64,000 bases of DNA from Brumimicrobium sp. (GCA_023957385.1 JAMLGZ010000001.1:1288923-1352922), one strand, 5' to 3'. Shown: positions 17,756 through 27,052, counted from the first letter of the stretch. Notes: generated by a model not told the origin, from the letters alone. Numbers and translations: made by a program.

Positions 17756-18397
17756 TCATGCAATGATGATTTCTTTTCCTAAAAATTTAGGTTGAGTTTT
17801 AAACCAAACATCCAAAATAGCTCGGATTCTGGCTAAGTATTCCCTAATCATTGTTTTAAAACCATAGCTTTTGGTAACATCTTTGGCATTAAATCCAATT
17901 GTTTTCATGTCGTTATGTTCAGCCAAGTATATGGCTCTTTCATTGTGAAATTTTTGAGAAATCACAGTTATTGAATGCTGCCCAAATACCTTGTAGGCAC
18001 GAATCATAGAGTCGAGTGTTCGAAAACCAGCATAATCTAAAAATATTTTTTCTTTTGGAATACCTCGCTTAATCAACTCCTCCATGAATTGCTTTGGCTC
18101 GTTATATGACGGTGTGGAGTTGTCACCACTCACTAAAATAAAATCAATCTTTCCATGATTAAATAATTCTACAGCCGCATCAATTCGATATTTAAAATAG
18201 AGATTGATTCCTCCTGAGACTCTATATTTAGACGTTCCTAGAACCAACCCGACCTTATTATATGGAATGTCATCTACTTGATTAAAATTCTTTCCTTTAG
18301 AGAAATCAGAAACCTTATAATCAGCCCATAATCCCAAAACCCCAAGTAGAATGAGGATACTAAGGGGAACAAAAATCAGCAAACGAATAATTTTCAT
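17756..18397 (-). CDS. sanA: SanA-like DUF218/YdcF-family membrane-anchored protein
   Basis: The 213-residue protein has one N-terminal membrane helix (residues 5-24) and a periplasmic DUF218 domain. Conserved SanA motifs are visible: LVLGTSKYRVSGGINLYFKY, RIDAAVELFNHGKID, LVSGDNSTPSYNEP, FLDYAGFRTLDSM and VISQKFHNERAIYLA. In enterobacteria SanA affects the barrier to vancomycin at high temperature; the chemical role is not known. The start at 18397 puts Met directly before the membrane helix. The gene appears to stand alone; a MITE-like repeat lies upstream. Confidence 0.9.
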   Translation of the reverse strand: MKIIRLLIFVPLSILILLGVLGLWADYKVSDFSKGKNFNQVDDIPYNKVGLVLGTSKYRVSGGINLYFKYRIDAAVELFNHGKIDFILVSGDNSTPSYNEPKQFMEELIKRGIPKEKIFLDYAGFRTLDSMIRAYKVFGQHSITVISQKFHNERAIYLAEHNDMKTIGFNAKDVTKSYGFKTMIREYLARIRAILDVWFKTQPKFLGKEIIIA

Positions 18398-18487
18398 GAA
18401 TTATATGGAAAAGCTATTTAGCCCACCAAATTACAATAAAGATTGAAAATATAGAGTATAAATTAAATAAAATTAGTTATTTAATCC

Positions 18488-18625
18488 GTTGTGTATTGAT
18501 AAAAGACTAACAAATCCAATGATTACCCTTGTATTTTCAAATATACCCCGAGCACCAAGGTTCTCGAGGTGACAATTGTATCGAGGGCTGACACCATAAT
18601 CTACATTTTATACTAAATGCACAAC
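18488..18625 (-). mobile_element. MITE-like dispersed element, copy 1 (138 bases)
   Basis: It is bounded by imperfect terminal inverted repeats, GTTGTGTATT on the left and AAATGCACAAC on the right. Bases 18539-18630 are the exact reverse complement of 39501-39592, 92 of 92. It contains the hairpin CCCCGAGCACC/GGTTCTCGAGG near 18546-18569. No coding capacity. The right part is shorter and diverged compared with copy 2. Confidence 0.75.
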
Positions 18626-18654
18626 AAGTTATAGTTATAAATTATTTACAAAAT

Positions 18655-20292
18655 CTAATTTTCAATGACTACCTTCTGATAAAGAACACCTTTGGATGTA
18701 TTCACTCTCAGAATATATGTTCCTGGAGATATACCCATTACATTCATATTTGACTCTATAGATTCCATGACTTGTTTTCCATCTAAAGAATATAAGTTAG
18801 CTTGTATAAAATCTGCATATTTCAATGCAACATGCAAGGTTGTAGAAGTTGGATTCGGATATATGATTAATTCAGGTGATATGAAATCTTCTGCTATGGA
18901 TAATGTAGGAGTTGTGCCATACGTAATGTTCAATACTGGAGCAAAATCTGGATCATCTACATTTGAAAATTCAACTTTAGCACTTGCAGTTATTCCAGAT
19001 ATGATTTTAAATTGAGTATTCTCATTATTGGTGATAAATGGCAATAATTCTATAGGTAAATCTAGTCTCACCCAGTTACCATCTGTATTTGACCCATGAA
19101 GGCAAGGGGTTCCACTTTGCGTTCCTGTTGCTGTATAATCAACAGGTTCCACAGCAAAGGAAGCTCCAAAAGCACCATTCTTAACTTCTATTTCAATGCT
19201 TTCTTCTACTGGATTCCCTCCTGTTTGTTGAATTCTATGCAAGAAAATACTCGCTTTTTCAACATTATAGGTTAATTGATTCATTGTTTCGAAAGTCAAC
19301 AAAGTTTTATAATTTATACCTCCTTCCTCTCCCAATAGTAATTGCGAGCTAACCGTTCCATCAGAGCTGACAGAACCATTTGTTTGATTATCAGAAGCTA
19401 TAATATAAGTATCATCCATTAATGCTTTGTGATAGAATTTCTGAGTAGTATAGCCTACTAAATCTTTGAATCCTTGCTGAGATAAATGAAAACAATCCTT
19501 TGTTATACCATAATTTCTCATCGAATTTTTAGGCGAAGGATAATTTACGTAACCATAAGGAAGTGGTGCTGTATATGCAGGATAAGTTCCAGAAGGCGGA
19601 ACTCCCAATGCAGATGTTTGTCCATACGTATATTGTGTAATACCTGGTGCTTTTACATAAAACACACGAGGGTCATTGGCATACATAGCCTCTACATCAT
19701 CAGAAAATCGATTTAACAATTCATTGATTTCTTGAAAGCTAGGTTTTTCCATTTTATCCCATGTACTGTAAAATGGATGTTGAGAAGGTATTAAGAAGCT
19801 TTTGATTACTTCTTCAAAATTTGGATAAGCATATCCACTCCATACAATAGTAATATCTGGTCTAACACTTTTAATAAAATCTATTACTTGATTTAAACTA
19901 TCTTCTGTGGCAAGAATCATTTCATCCACTTGTTGTTCTGTAAAACTTTGGGATTTCCAGCTTCCAAGAACATCATTCCCTCCAATACTTAGATGAACAA
20001 ACTTGATACTTGGTTTAGAGAGCAACTTACTGCTAATTTCATTTTGTTTGCTAGGTTTAAAAAAATCCACCGTTTCTGCTCCATTTTCAGCCAATGTAAG
20101 ATTTGTATAGAATTTATATTCAGGAAAACCCCAGTCTTCAAAAACATTATTAATAGTGCCATCTACTCCCATAAAGAAAGCCCAACTATCTCCTACTAAT
20201 AATACTTTGTCTTCTGAATTTTCAGGGCATTGAGCTAATACTTGAATAGAAGGTAAACAAATCGTTAAAACGATAAATAGAAACTGTTTCAT
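18655..20292 (-). CDS. Secreted SGNH/GDSL-like hydrolase with T9SS type A sorting domain
   Basis: The ATG at 20292 is preferred over the longer frame from 20337 because it starts the signal peptide (MKQFLFIVLTICLPSIQVLA), giving 545 residues. Residues 25-290 show SGNH blocks: LLVGDSWAFFMG (block I Ser), VHLSIGGNDVLGSW (block III GGND) and CFHLSQQGFKDL (catalytic His). A beta-rich middle domain follows (residues 300-460, similar to DNRLRE-type modules). The C-terminus (LIIYPNPTSTTLHV, GTYILRVNTSKG) is a type A sorting domain. Expected to be an extracellular esterase or lipase-like enzyme; the substrate is unknown. Confidence 0.85.
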   Translation of the reverse strand: MKQFLFIVLTICLPSIQVLAQCPENSEDKVLLVGDSWAFFMGVDGTINNVFEDWGFPEYKFYTNLTLAENGAETVDFFKPSKQNEISSKLLSKPSIKFVHLSIGGNDVLGSWKSQSFTEQQVDEMILATEDSLNQVIDFIKSVRPDITIVWSGYAYPNFEEVIKSFLIPSQHPFYSTWDKMEKPSFQEINELLNRFSDDVEAMYANDPRVFYVKAPGITQYTYGQTSALGVPPSGTYPAYTAPLPYGYVNYPSPKNSMRNYGITKDCFHLSQQGFKDLVGYTTQKFYHKALMDDTYIIASDNQTNGSVSSDGTVSSQLLLGEEGGINYKTLLTFETMNQLTYNVEKASIFLHRIQQTGGNPVEESIEIEVKNGAFGASFAVEPVDYTATGTQSGTPCLHGSNTDGNWVRLDLPIELLPFITNNENTQFKIISGITASAKVEFSNVDDPDFAPVLNITYGTTPTLSIAEDFISPELIIYPNPTSTTLHVALKYADFIQANLYSLDGKQVMESIESNMNVMGISPGTYILRVNTSKGVLYQKVVIEN

Positions 20293-20482
20293 AAATTGTA
20301 ATGTATAATATAACGTCACTAAAATACGATAAATCATAGACTTCCCTAAATAAAGGACTGATTAAATCTACTGAAAACACATAAGTAATTGAATAAGAGT
20401 AATAAAACTTTTACTTTATTTTAAAATTCTAATACCAATGAGAAGGAATTTATGCAATGATTCAAGTTTACAATAAAATCTA

Positions 20483-20490
20483 TATATTTG
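20483..20490 (+). promoter_or_regulatory. Putative -7 box for the purE operon
   Basis: TATATTTG matches the TAnnTTTG consensus and lies 18 bases before the purE ATG. Confidence 0.55.
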
Positions 20491-20508
20491 TTTATCTAAA
20501 AAAAAGAT

Positions 20509-21000
20509 ATGGCAAGAGTAAGCATCATCATGGGAAGTAAATCAGATTTACCTGTAATGCAGGAAGCAGCTGATGTACTAAAAGAATTAGGAGTTGATTA
20601 TGAAATTGATATTGTATCAGCACATCGAACTCCAGAGAAAATGTTTGATTATGCCAAAAATGCTCACAAAAGAGGATTAAAAGTAATCATTGCTGGAGCA
20701 GGAGGTGCGGCTCATTTACCGGGTATGACAGCTTCTATTACTCCTATTCCAGTAATTGGCGTTCCAATTAAATCAAGTAATTCTATTGACGGATGGGACT
20801 CTATTCTTTCGATTTTACAAATGCCCGGTGGAATTCCGGTGGCAACAGTTGCTTTAAATGGCGCTAAAAATGCTGGTATCTTAGCAGCTAAGATAGTCGC
20901 TGTTAATGATGAACAATTACTTTATAGAATCTTAGACTACATGAATAGCCTTAAAAACAACGTCTTAAAAACAGCAGAAGAACTTAAAAAAAATCACTAA
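20509..21000 (+). CDS. purE: N5-carboxyaminoimidazole ribonucleotide mutase
   Basis: PurE class I rearranges N5-CAIR to CAIR in de novo purine synthesis. The 163-residue length is typical. Motifs are intact: [25 protein letters not shown] with the active-site His, and [14 protein letters not shown]. purK is not next to it. Instead three surface-polymer genes follow at 27, 1 and 1 bases, so purE heads that operon here. A -7 box lies upstream. Confidence 0.98.
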   Translation: MARVSIIMGSKSDLPVMQEAADVLKELGVDYEIDIVSAHRTPEKMFDYAKNAHKRGLKVIIAGAGGAAHLPGMTASITPIPVIGVPIKSSNSIDGWDSILSILQMPGGIPVATVALNGAKNAGILAAKIVAVNDEQLLYRILDYMNSLKNNVLKTAEELKKNH

Positions 21001-21027
21001 TTTACCGCTGCACTTAAACTGTAAAAC

Positions 21028-22512
21028 GTGGGAATTGTCCAACGACAAAGTATAAAAAACTCCATAGTTAACTACGTAGGAATCCTATTAGGTGGATTAA
21101 GTACTCTATTTATTTACCCTTTAGATTGGGAATTATATGGAAGTATTCAATTTAGCTTATCTACTGCTTTACTATTAAATGCACTATTTTCTTTGGGAAG
21201 TTTTTCCTTGGTCAACAAGTATTTTCCATACTTTAAGAAACGTAGTATTAAAGGTTTCCTATCCCTGGTATTTACCTATAGTATTATAAATATTTTTGCT
21301 GTTGCCATTATATTGTACATTTTTAAAACTCCTTTTGAATGGCTTTTAATTAAAGGGGGATTTGATATCAAGGAAATATATCGTAATCTCTTTATCATTC
21401 TTCCCATTGCACTGATGTATGTGTTTATCAATATATTACGCTCACAAAGTTTTAACTTTGGAAGAATTGTTTATCCGGATTTAATTTCTAATTTTAGTTT
21501 AAAACTCATTGTCCCTCTTATTATTCTACTCAGTTATTTTCTTTCTATTGACTATATTATTTCAGGGTGGATTCTAATTTTATATCATTTGATTATTATA
21601 CTGCTCTTAGCATGGTATATCCATACATTAGGAGGTATAGATTTTTCTATGTCTATTTTTTCTAAAATTTCTCGTAAGAAACATTTGGAGATGACACAAT
21701 ATATGCTCTATAATGCTCTAAATCACGTGGGAAACATTCTCGTTTACAAAATAGATCTTGTAATGATTGGGTTACTTCTAAGTACTACCAAAGTTGGATA
21801 CTACAGTATCTTCTTATTTCTTTCTGTAGTAATTGAAATACCTACTAAAGCTGTTTTCCAAATTACAGCTCCTATGGTGTCTCAAGCTTTGGAGCATAAA
21901 GAATATTCCAAAATTGAAAAAATGTATAAAGACGCTTCTGCCAATTTATATATTATAGGTGTATTTCTATTCTTTATTATTTGGTTTAATATGGATATTA
22001 TCTTTCAGATAATGACTAAAGGAGAAGATTTAGTAATGTTCAAAGTTGTATTTCTTATGCTTGGACTTACTAAAATAATTGATATGGCAACTAGTATAAA
22101 TTTCCATATTATTTCTTACTCAAAATACTATAAAGTAAATACGCTATTCATTTTTATCTTAGCTATTTCTAATATTATTTTAAACTATATACTTATAGGT
22201 AAATTTGATATTAATGGGGCAGCAATTTCAACCTTTATTTCCATGCTTGCTTTTAACTTCTTAAAAACAATATTTGTGTATTTAAAATTCAATATGCAGC
22301 CTTTTGGGGGGAAATTATTACTTATTACAGTTATTTTACTATTATCCATTGCATTACCTTATATAGCACCTACAATCTTCCAATCATACTATGGTTCTAT
22401 CCTATTTACATTATTTTTTACAATTTTGTTTATAAGTATAGTATATAAACTGAAAATTACAGCTGAAATAAATGCTATCTTGGACAAATATTTAGTTCAC
22501 TATTTTAAATAA
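21028..22512 (+). CDS. Polysaccharide flippase (Wzx/MATE-like, MOP superfamily)
   Basis: The 494-residue protein begins at GTG (21028); no ATG lies near the start of the homologous region. It is strongly hydrophobic with about 12-14 membrane helices spread along the whole length, short basic loops (SKISRKKH, KKRSIKG) and the arrangement typical of polysaccharide exporters of the MOP superfamily. It probably flips a lipid-linked glycan or polyol-phosphate unit across the inner membrane. It shares an operon with an SGNH hydrolase and a CDP-glycerol transferase, which suggests the substrate class but does not prove it. Confidence 0.85.
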   Translation: MGIVQRQSIKNSIVNYVGILLGGLSTLFIYPLDWELYGSIQFSLSTALLLNALFSLGSFSLVNKYFPYFKKRSIKGFLSLVFTYSIINIFAVAIILYIFKTPFEWLLIKGGFDIKEIYRNLFIILPIALMYVFINILRSQSFNFGRIVYPDLISNFSLKLIVPLIILLSYFLSIDYIISGWILILYHLIIILLLAWYIHTLGGIDFSMSIFSKISRKKHLEMTQYMLYNALNHVGNILVYKIDLVMIGLLLSTTKVGYYSIFLFLSVVIEIPTKAVFQITAPMVSQALEHKEYSKIEKMYKDASANLYIIGVFLFFIIWFNMDIIFQIMTKGEDLVMFKVVFLMLGLTKIIDMATSINFHIISYSKYYKVNTLFIFILAISNIILNYILIGKFDINGAAISTFISMLAFNFLKTIFVYLKFNMQPFGGKLLLITVILLLSIALPYIAPTIFQSYYGSILFTLFFTILFISIVYKLKITAEINAILDKYLVHYFK

Positions 22513-22513
22513 T

Positions 22514-23224
22514 ATGAAAATTCAGAAGATTGTCATCGTAGGAAATTCTGTTGCTATACGCAATAGACCACATGATAATGCTACTAGCAAAAATTACGGA
22601 CAAATAATTGAAGAGAAACTAAATACAAATTCTGAGCAACTAACTTTAGTTAGAAACTTAGGATTTACACGCGCTACGATGTATGATTTGCATAAGGTTT
22701 ATCCTGAAATAATCAATAATTTTGGCGATATATACATTCTGAACATAGGAAGTTCTGATGCTGCTACACGCGAAATTCCAAGATGGTATGCAGACTATCT
22801 TTTTTCAAATAAACGTAGTTTTACAGTTCGTATTTTAAAAGGATTTCACGAATTAGTCATTAAGCCCATACGTAGATATCTAGTTATTTTAAGAGGAAAA
22901 AGAGCATGGACGAGTGCAAGAGTTTTTCGAGAAGAATATATTAAATTGATTAATACCATTCAGAAAAACACCCATGGAAAAATTATTTGTTTATCCATTA
23001 ATATTCCCAATGAAAGAATTGAAAGAGAGGTGCCTGGTAGCACAAAAAACTATAAGAAATTCAATCAAATCATCAAAGATATCAGCTTAGAAAGAAATTG
23101 TATGTTTTTATCTATGGATGATTTAGAAGTAGACACACATTACCCAGATGGCACTCATTTTTCGGAGAGAGGGAATGAAGAAGTTGCGAATAGATTATTA
23201 GATATAATCCAACAAATAAAATAA
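22514..23224 (+). CDS. SGNH/GDSL-like hydrolase of a surface-polymer operon
   Basis: The 236-residue protein has block I IVGNSVA (nucleophile Ser in GNS), a block III-like LNIGSSDA and the C-terminal YPDGTHFSERGNEEVA with the Asp-x-x-His dyad. No signal peptide is visible, so it acts in the cytoplasm or on a lipid-linked precursor. Such proteins add or remove acyl groups on glycans. It starts 1 base after the flippase stop and ends 1 base before the CDP-glycerol transferase start, so translation is likely coupled. The block III Asn is replaced (GSSD in place of GxND), a variation known in the superfamily. Confidence 0.75.
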   Translation: MKIQKIVIVGNSVAIRNRPHDNATSKNYGQIIEEKLNTNSEQLTLVRNLGFTRATMYDLHKVYPEIINNFGDIYILNIGSSDAATREIPRWYADYLFSNKRSFTVRILKGFHELVIKPIRRYLVILRGKRAWTSARVFREEYIKLINTIQKNTHGKIICLSINIPNERIEREVPGSTKNYKKFNQIIKDISLERNCMFLSMDDLEVDTHYPDGTHFSERGNEEVANRLLDIIQQIK

Positions 23225-23225
23225 A

Positions 23226-24419
23226 ATGGCTCTTTCTTTTAAGGAAATATTACGTTATTATTTTTTTTGGATAATCAATATCACTTTAAACTTATTACGA
23301 TTTAAGAAGAGAGATAAAAATCTTTGGATTTTTGGTGCATGGGGAGGCAATAAATTTAATGATAATACAAAATACCTTTTTAAATATGTGCATGAAAATG
23401 AACCTAAAATACAAGCTGTATGGATTACAAGCAAAAACACTATAAAAGATGAAATTATAAAGATGGGCTATACCTGTTATTTGTATAACGAAAAAGAAGG
23501 GAGAAAAGCGAGATTAAATGCTGGATATATCTTTTATACAAATGGAATTAGTGATGTTGGAAAGATAAATCTTTGCCATGGTGCTAAAATAGTTGCCTTA
23601 TGGCATGGGATGCCCTTAAAGAGATTATGGTTTGCTACAAACTATTTTAAACATAAGAAATTGCGTACCATCCTTAGGTATTATACACTCAAAATATATT
23701 ATGATAAACAAAGAGATTATACGATTGCCACTTCTGAAACAACAAAAACATTTCTGCAAGAATGTTTTGAGGTAAATCCTGATAGTATATTAATAACTGG
23801 ACAACCTAGAAATGATATTTTATTTGATTCAGAGGTGAGTACATTAATAAAGAGTAAATTAAACCATTTAGAAAATGAAAAATTTATTCTTTACATGCCT
23901 ACGTGGAGAGATATGGATTTAAAAGGAGATTCTTTTTTAGATAATGTACTCAAGGAATTATATGAAGACAGCCAGTTTTTAGAATTGTTAGTTCAGAAAA
24001 ACATTAAACTATATGTTAAACCTCATCCTAATTTGAAGTTACAAGCTAAGAGTCAAGGAAATGTGGTTGTAATTGATGAAAGTTTAGATATTGATAGTCA
24101 AGAATTATTGGTTGTAGCTGATGCTTTCATAACAGATTATTCAAGTGCTTTTATTGATTATGCCTTGTTAAAAAGACCAATTTATTTTTTCACTCCTGAT
24201 ATAGAAGAGTATGAGAAAGGAAGTTTAGGAACCTTTTTGTCATTTAATGAGTTTGCACAACACTGGGAATCAACAATATCAGGATTTAAAGAATTAATTT
24301 TAAATGGAAATGAAGAAATAGGTTGTGCTAATACACAATTGATAAATTCAATTTACAATGATCCTACTTTAAAGGAAGGACAATACTCAAGAAATATAGT
24401 AGAAGCACTACGAAAGTGA
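23226..24419 (+). CDS. CDP-glycerol:glycerophosphotransferase family protein
   Basis: The 397-residue protein belongs to the TagB/TagF-type family that transfers polyol phosphate from CDP-activated donors. Visible motifs are LWHGMPLKRLWF (catalytic His region), TSETTKTFLQE, ITGQPRNDILF, YMPTWRD, LYVKPHPN and ADAFITDYSSAFIDYALL. The N-terminal 25 residues include an amphipathic, membrane-associating stretch. In Gram-positives these enzymes build teichoic acid; in Gram-negatives they decorate capsules or O-antigens with glycerol or ribitol phosphate. It is the last gene of the purE operon. Confidence 0.9.
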   Translation: MALSFKEILRYYFFWIINITLNLLRFKKRDKNLWIFGAWGGNKFNDNTKYLFKYVHENEPKIQAVWITSKNTIKDEIIKMGYTCYLYNEKEGRKARLNAGYIFYTNGISDVGKINLCHGAKIVALWHGMPLKRLWFATNYFKHKKLRTILRYYTLKIYYDKQRDYTIATSETTKTFLQECFEVNPDSILITGQPRNDILFDSEVSTLIKSKLNHLENEKFILYMPTWRDMDLKGDSFLDNVLKELYEDSQFLELLVQKNIKLYVKPHPNLKLQAKSQGNVVVIDESLDIDSQELLVVADAFITDYSSAFIDYALLKRPIYFFTPDIEEYEKGSLGTFLSFNEFAQHWESTISGFKELILNGNEEIGCANTQLINSIYNDPTLKEGQYSRNIVEALRK

Positions 24420-24474
24420 ACAAACTACTGCATGAACAGACAGTTCTATGTTAAAAATAGAATTTTTAGTTAAA

Positions 24475-25287
24475 TTATATTTCCTTTCTTAAATATGAGT
24501 TAATTTCATTCACCTGCTTTTGTATATTTTTTACAGACTTTACTAAATCATTTTCGGGGATACTCACCTCAGGTAGTTCAGGAGAAATATAATTCACAAA
24601 TTTCCATATTTCTAAAATGTCATTCACATTAATAAAATATGGTTCATAAAATGGATTGGTAGAAGATAATTGCAGAACATTTTCTTTTCCTTTTACCTTA
24701 TTTGCGATTTTGAAAACAATTCCCTCTTCTTTTGTCACAACGATATAAGGATGATTATCTTTAATACTCTCCCAATTTTGGATATATTCAGCTACCACAT
24801 GAGAACCAGGTGATACAGGTGGCATACTATCTCCTTTAATTGGAAAAGAACGATATTTTCTATCTCTACTCAGAAAAGGCAGCTGAAATGTAGGTAATAC
24901 CTTAATATAATCAGGGTCCGCATATCCCATCGTGTAACCTGCACTTGCCTTTTCTGGAATCATTTCAATAACATCTTCATTTTGTTCATCCACCATAGCT
25001 GTTAGAACACGCAATTTTTTTCCTTTTATATCTGTATAAACACCTTTTGCAATAGATTCCCAATCACTTTCGGATAAATCTTCTAAATTTTTAGTGACTA
25101 AATCATCTAAGGGAATCTGATAAAACTTACTCAAGCGAACTATATTTTCTATACTTGGTTCGGCTACACCATTTTCGTATCCTGAATAAGAGGATCGAGT
25201 CATATCAAGCTTATTAGCAACATCTTCTTGAGACATTTGACGGTACTTCCTAAGTGTTTTTAAATTAGATGACAAATACAATTTCAT
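24475..25287 (-). CDS. XRE-family regulator with S24/LexA-like peptidase domain
   Basis: The 270-residue protein has an N-terminal HTH (residues 7-63, YRQMSQEDVANKLDMTRSSY) and a C-terminal S24 domain (about 115-220). The serine S154 in KGDSMPP and Lys K193 in IVFKIA fit the Ser-Lys dyad, and A116-G117 is the likely self-cleavage site in ASAGYT. Such repressors respond to DNA damage or other stress by autocleavage. No phage genes are near, so it is probably a host regulator. It has its own promoter; the converging operon ends 55 bases away. Confidence 0.85.
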   Translation of the reverse strand: MKLYLSSNLKTLRKYRQMSQEDVANKLDMTRSSYSGYENGVAEPSIENIVRLSKFYQIPLDDLVTKNLEDLSESDWESIAKGVYTDIKGKKLRVLTAMVDEQNEDVIEMIPEKASAGYTMGYADPDYIKVLPTFQLPFLSRDRKYRSFPIKGDSMPPVSPGSHVVAEYIQNWESIKDNHPYIVVTKEEGIVFKIANKVKGKENVLQLSSTNPFYEPYFINVNDILEIWKFVNYISPELPEVSIPENDLVKSVKNIQKQVNEINSYLRKEI

Positions 25288-25307
25288 AACTTTGCTTATA
25301 TTTTAAT

Positions 25308-25315
25308 CAAAAATA
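25308..25315 (-). promoter_or_regulatory. Putative -7 box for the XRE/S24 gene
   Basis: On the minus strand TATTTTTG matches TAnnTTTG and lies 20 bases before the ATG at 25287. Confidence 0.5.
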
Positions 25316-25550
25316 ATCAAATTTTTTAAACAAAAAAATAAAAGTTAATTATATCATTGTTATATAGCTCAAATAGTGTCAGACTGAGTGATTCTTTAAA
25401 GAAAAATGTTTGTCTCAAATTTAAAGAAGGATGACGAATATAAATATGAGCCTCACAGCACCCTTTTGTCATGAAAAAAAACCGTTATTCAGTTTAAAGT
25501 TATATTCTATCTTTTTTTTATCAAAAAGTAGATTGTTTTATTTTTTTGTG

Positions 25551-25558
25551 TATATTTG
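25551..25558 (+). promoter_or_regulatory. Putative -7 box for the secreted T9SS protein
   Basis: TATATTTG matches TAnnTTTG and lies 25 bases before the ATG at 25584. A TTG at 25533-25535 is a possible -33 element, though its spacing is short. Confidence 0.55.
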
Positions 25559-25583
25559 GAAAAATTATAAAACTTTAAAAATT

Positions 25584-26513
25584 ATGAGAAAAATTTACTT
25601 TTTAGCTGCTAGCCTTGTATTATCAATGGGTTTAACAGCACAAACAAATTTAGGTTTAAATACTACTGAAACCGTTATGTGGAATGGTGTTCCTATTGTT
25701 GAAATGACAGGATGGGATTCTTATAATCTATTGAATACTGCTGCTCCTGCAATGGGAGGAACTTCTTCTATACCTGCTAGTACAGTTCTGGGAACAACCA
25801 ATCCTGCAGAAGGAACAGGTTATGCAAAAATGACTTCATTTGATTTAACAGGATTAAGTGGCTATAATATTCCTGATGGAATTTACCCAGGTTATCTAGA
25901 CCAAGCATTTCCTTTTACCGATAAAATTCAATCTGTAACTTTTTCTTACAGATCAAATTTAACAACTGGAGACCAAGCAATTGCATTTGTTACTTCAAGT
26001 GGTCCTGGTCATGATTTTGGAATGAATGCTATTGGACAAGCTATTGTTGATATCACTACTAATGAATCAAGCTGGAAAACTGCTACTGCTACAATGAACT
26101 GGGTTTCACCTGATCCAATCGATTCAATCGAGATTGTTTTCGGTACTTCTGCTGGTGCAGTAATGAATGGTGGATATCCAGCACCTACTGTAAGTGGTTC
26201 AGTTTTAGAAGTTGATAATGTATTCTTGACTCTTAGTGATGGAACAACTGCTGGTATTGAAACTATCAAAAATCCAATCGTAGATGTTACTGTTTATCCA
26301 AATCCTACAAGTGAAGTGGTAAACTTTGCTTTTAACGAAGGAGAAAATGTTACTGAAATTCGTATCTTCTCTGCTACAGGTCAATTAATGGATGTTGTTA
26401 AAGCTGAAACTTTAACTACAGTTAACGTTAAGAACTATGCTGCTGGAACTTACTTCTTTAGAGTGTTAAACAATAATGAAGTTGTTAGATTCGACAAATT
26501 TATTGTAAAATAA
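25584..26513 (+). CDS. Secreted protein with carbohydrate-binding-like domain and T9SS type A sorting domain
   Basis: The longer frame from 25431 covers promoter DNA; the ATG at 25584 lies 25 bases after a -7 box and starts the signal peptide MRKIYFLAASLVLSMGLTAQ, giving 309 residues. Residues 25-225 form a beta-rich domain that resembles the PCMD/DUF4465-type carbohydrate-binding folds (GTGYAKMTSFDL, VLEVDNVFLTL); this assignment is tentative. Residues 240-309 (VTVYPNPTSEVVNF, EIRIFSATGQLMDV, GTYFFRVL, FDKFIVK) are a clear type A sorting domain. The codon use suggests good expression, and a strong terminator follows. Confidence 0.85.
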   Translation: MRKIYFLAASLVLSMGLTAQTNLGLNTTETVMWNGVPIVEMTGWDSYNLLNTAAPAMGGTSSIPASTVLGTTNPAEGTGYAKMTSFDLTGLSGYNIPDGIYPGYLDQAFPFTDKIQSVTFSYRSNLTTGDQAIAFVTSSGPGHDFGMNAIGQAIVDITTNESSWKTATATMNWVSPDPIDSIEIVFGTSAGAVMNGGYPAPTVSGSVLEVDNVFLTLSDGTTAGIETIKNPIVDVTVYPNPTSEVVNFAFNEGENVTEIRIFSATGQLMDVVKAETLTTVNVKNYAAGTYFFRVLNNNEVVRFDKFIVK

Positions 26514-26530
26514 TATAAGTAATTAATTAT

Positions 26531-26563
26531 AAAAGAAGCCGTGTCACTGACACGGCTTCTTTT
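26531..26563 (+). terminator. Rho-independent terminator after the T9SS gene
   Basis: GAAGCCGTGTC pairs perfectly with GACACGGCTTC around a 3-base loop; A-rich and T-rich tracts flank it, so it can work in both directions. Confidence 0.9.
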
Positions 26564-26747
26564 ATTTTATAGATAACTTATAGACGAAATAAGTGAAAGG
26601 CACCGTTCCTACCATTACATAAACCATTACCATTAAGGCATTTGTTGCATAGATGGATACTAACATACTCGCTAAAAAAACAAATCCCTACCTGTATAAA
26701 ATGCTGCATAGCAGCTGCTTTACCAGTTGAATAGAAAATAAACAAAC
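26562..26747 (-). pseudogene. Possible remnant of a membrane-protein gene
   Basis: On the minus strand a frame free of stops from 26687 to the TAA at 26562 encodes 41 strongly hydrophobic residues, with SIYATNALMVMVYVMVG and ending in FTYFVYKLSIK, which looks like the last helices of a membrane protein. The same frame continues upstream through one TAG (26688-26690) to about 26747. There is no start and no gene of this size, so it is read as the decayed 3' end of a lost gene. The family is not recognised. Confidence 0.35.
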
Positions 26748-26811
26748 CTAGTTAAGATAAACTAGATATTAAATGCAAAAAGCCGCCATTTCTGACAGCT
26801 TTTCAATTCTG

Positions 26812-26886
26812 GGTGGAAGATCGGGTTCGAACCGACGACCTCCGGAACCACAATCCGGCGCTCTAACCAGCTGAGCTACAACCACC
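26812..26886 (-). tRNA. tRNA-His (anticodon GTG) with acceptor-stem mismatches
   Basis: Anticodon stem-loop CCGGA-TTGTGGT-TCCGG gives GTG. The extra G at -1 faces C73, as expected for tRNA-His. The D and T arms are normal. The acceptor stem GTGGTTG/CTTCCAC has two adjacent U-U mismatches (positions 5-68 and 6-67), which is unusual. Confidence 0.9.
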
Positions 26887-27052
26887 ATGTAAATCTAAAC
26901 TTTGACAATACTCTCAAAGCGAGTGCAAATATAAACATTTTTTACTGATTCAGTTTCTTAGAGTAATATTTTTTTTACACTATGTTTTGTTTTCGGGTTT
27001 ACATTTATAGATTTTATTAAAGTGAAAGAATCCATACATCTTAAAACAACAC

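Noticed and set aside
24475..25287. Prophage repressor
   Set aside because: The XRE/S24 architecture also fits phage repressors, but no integrase, phage structural gene or attachment site lies near.
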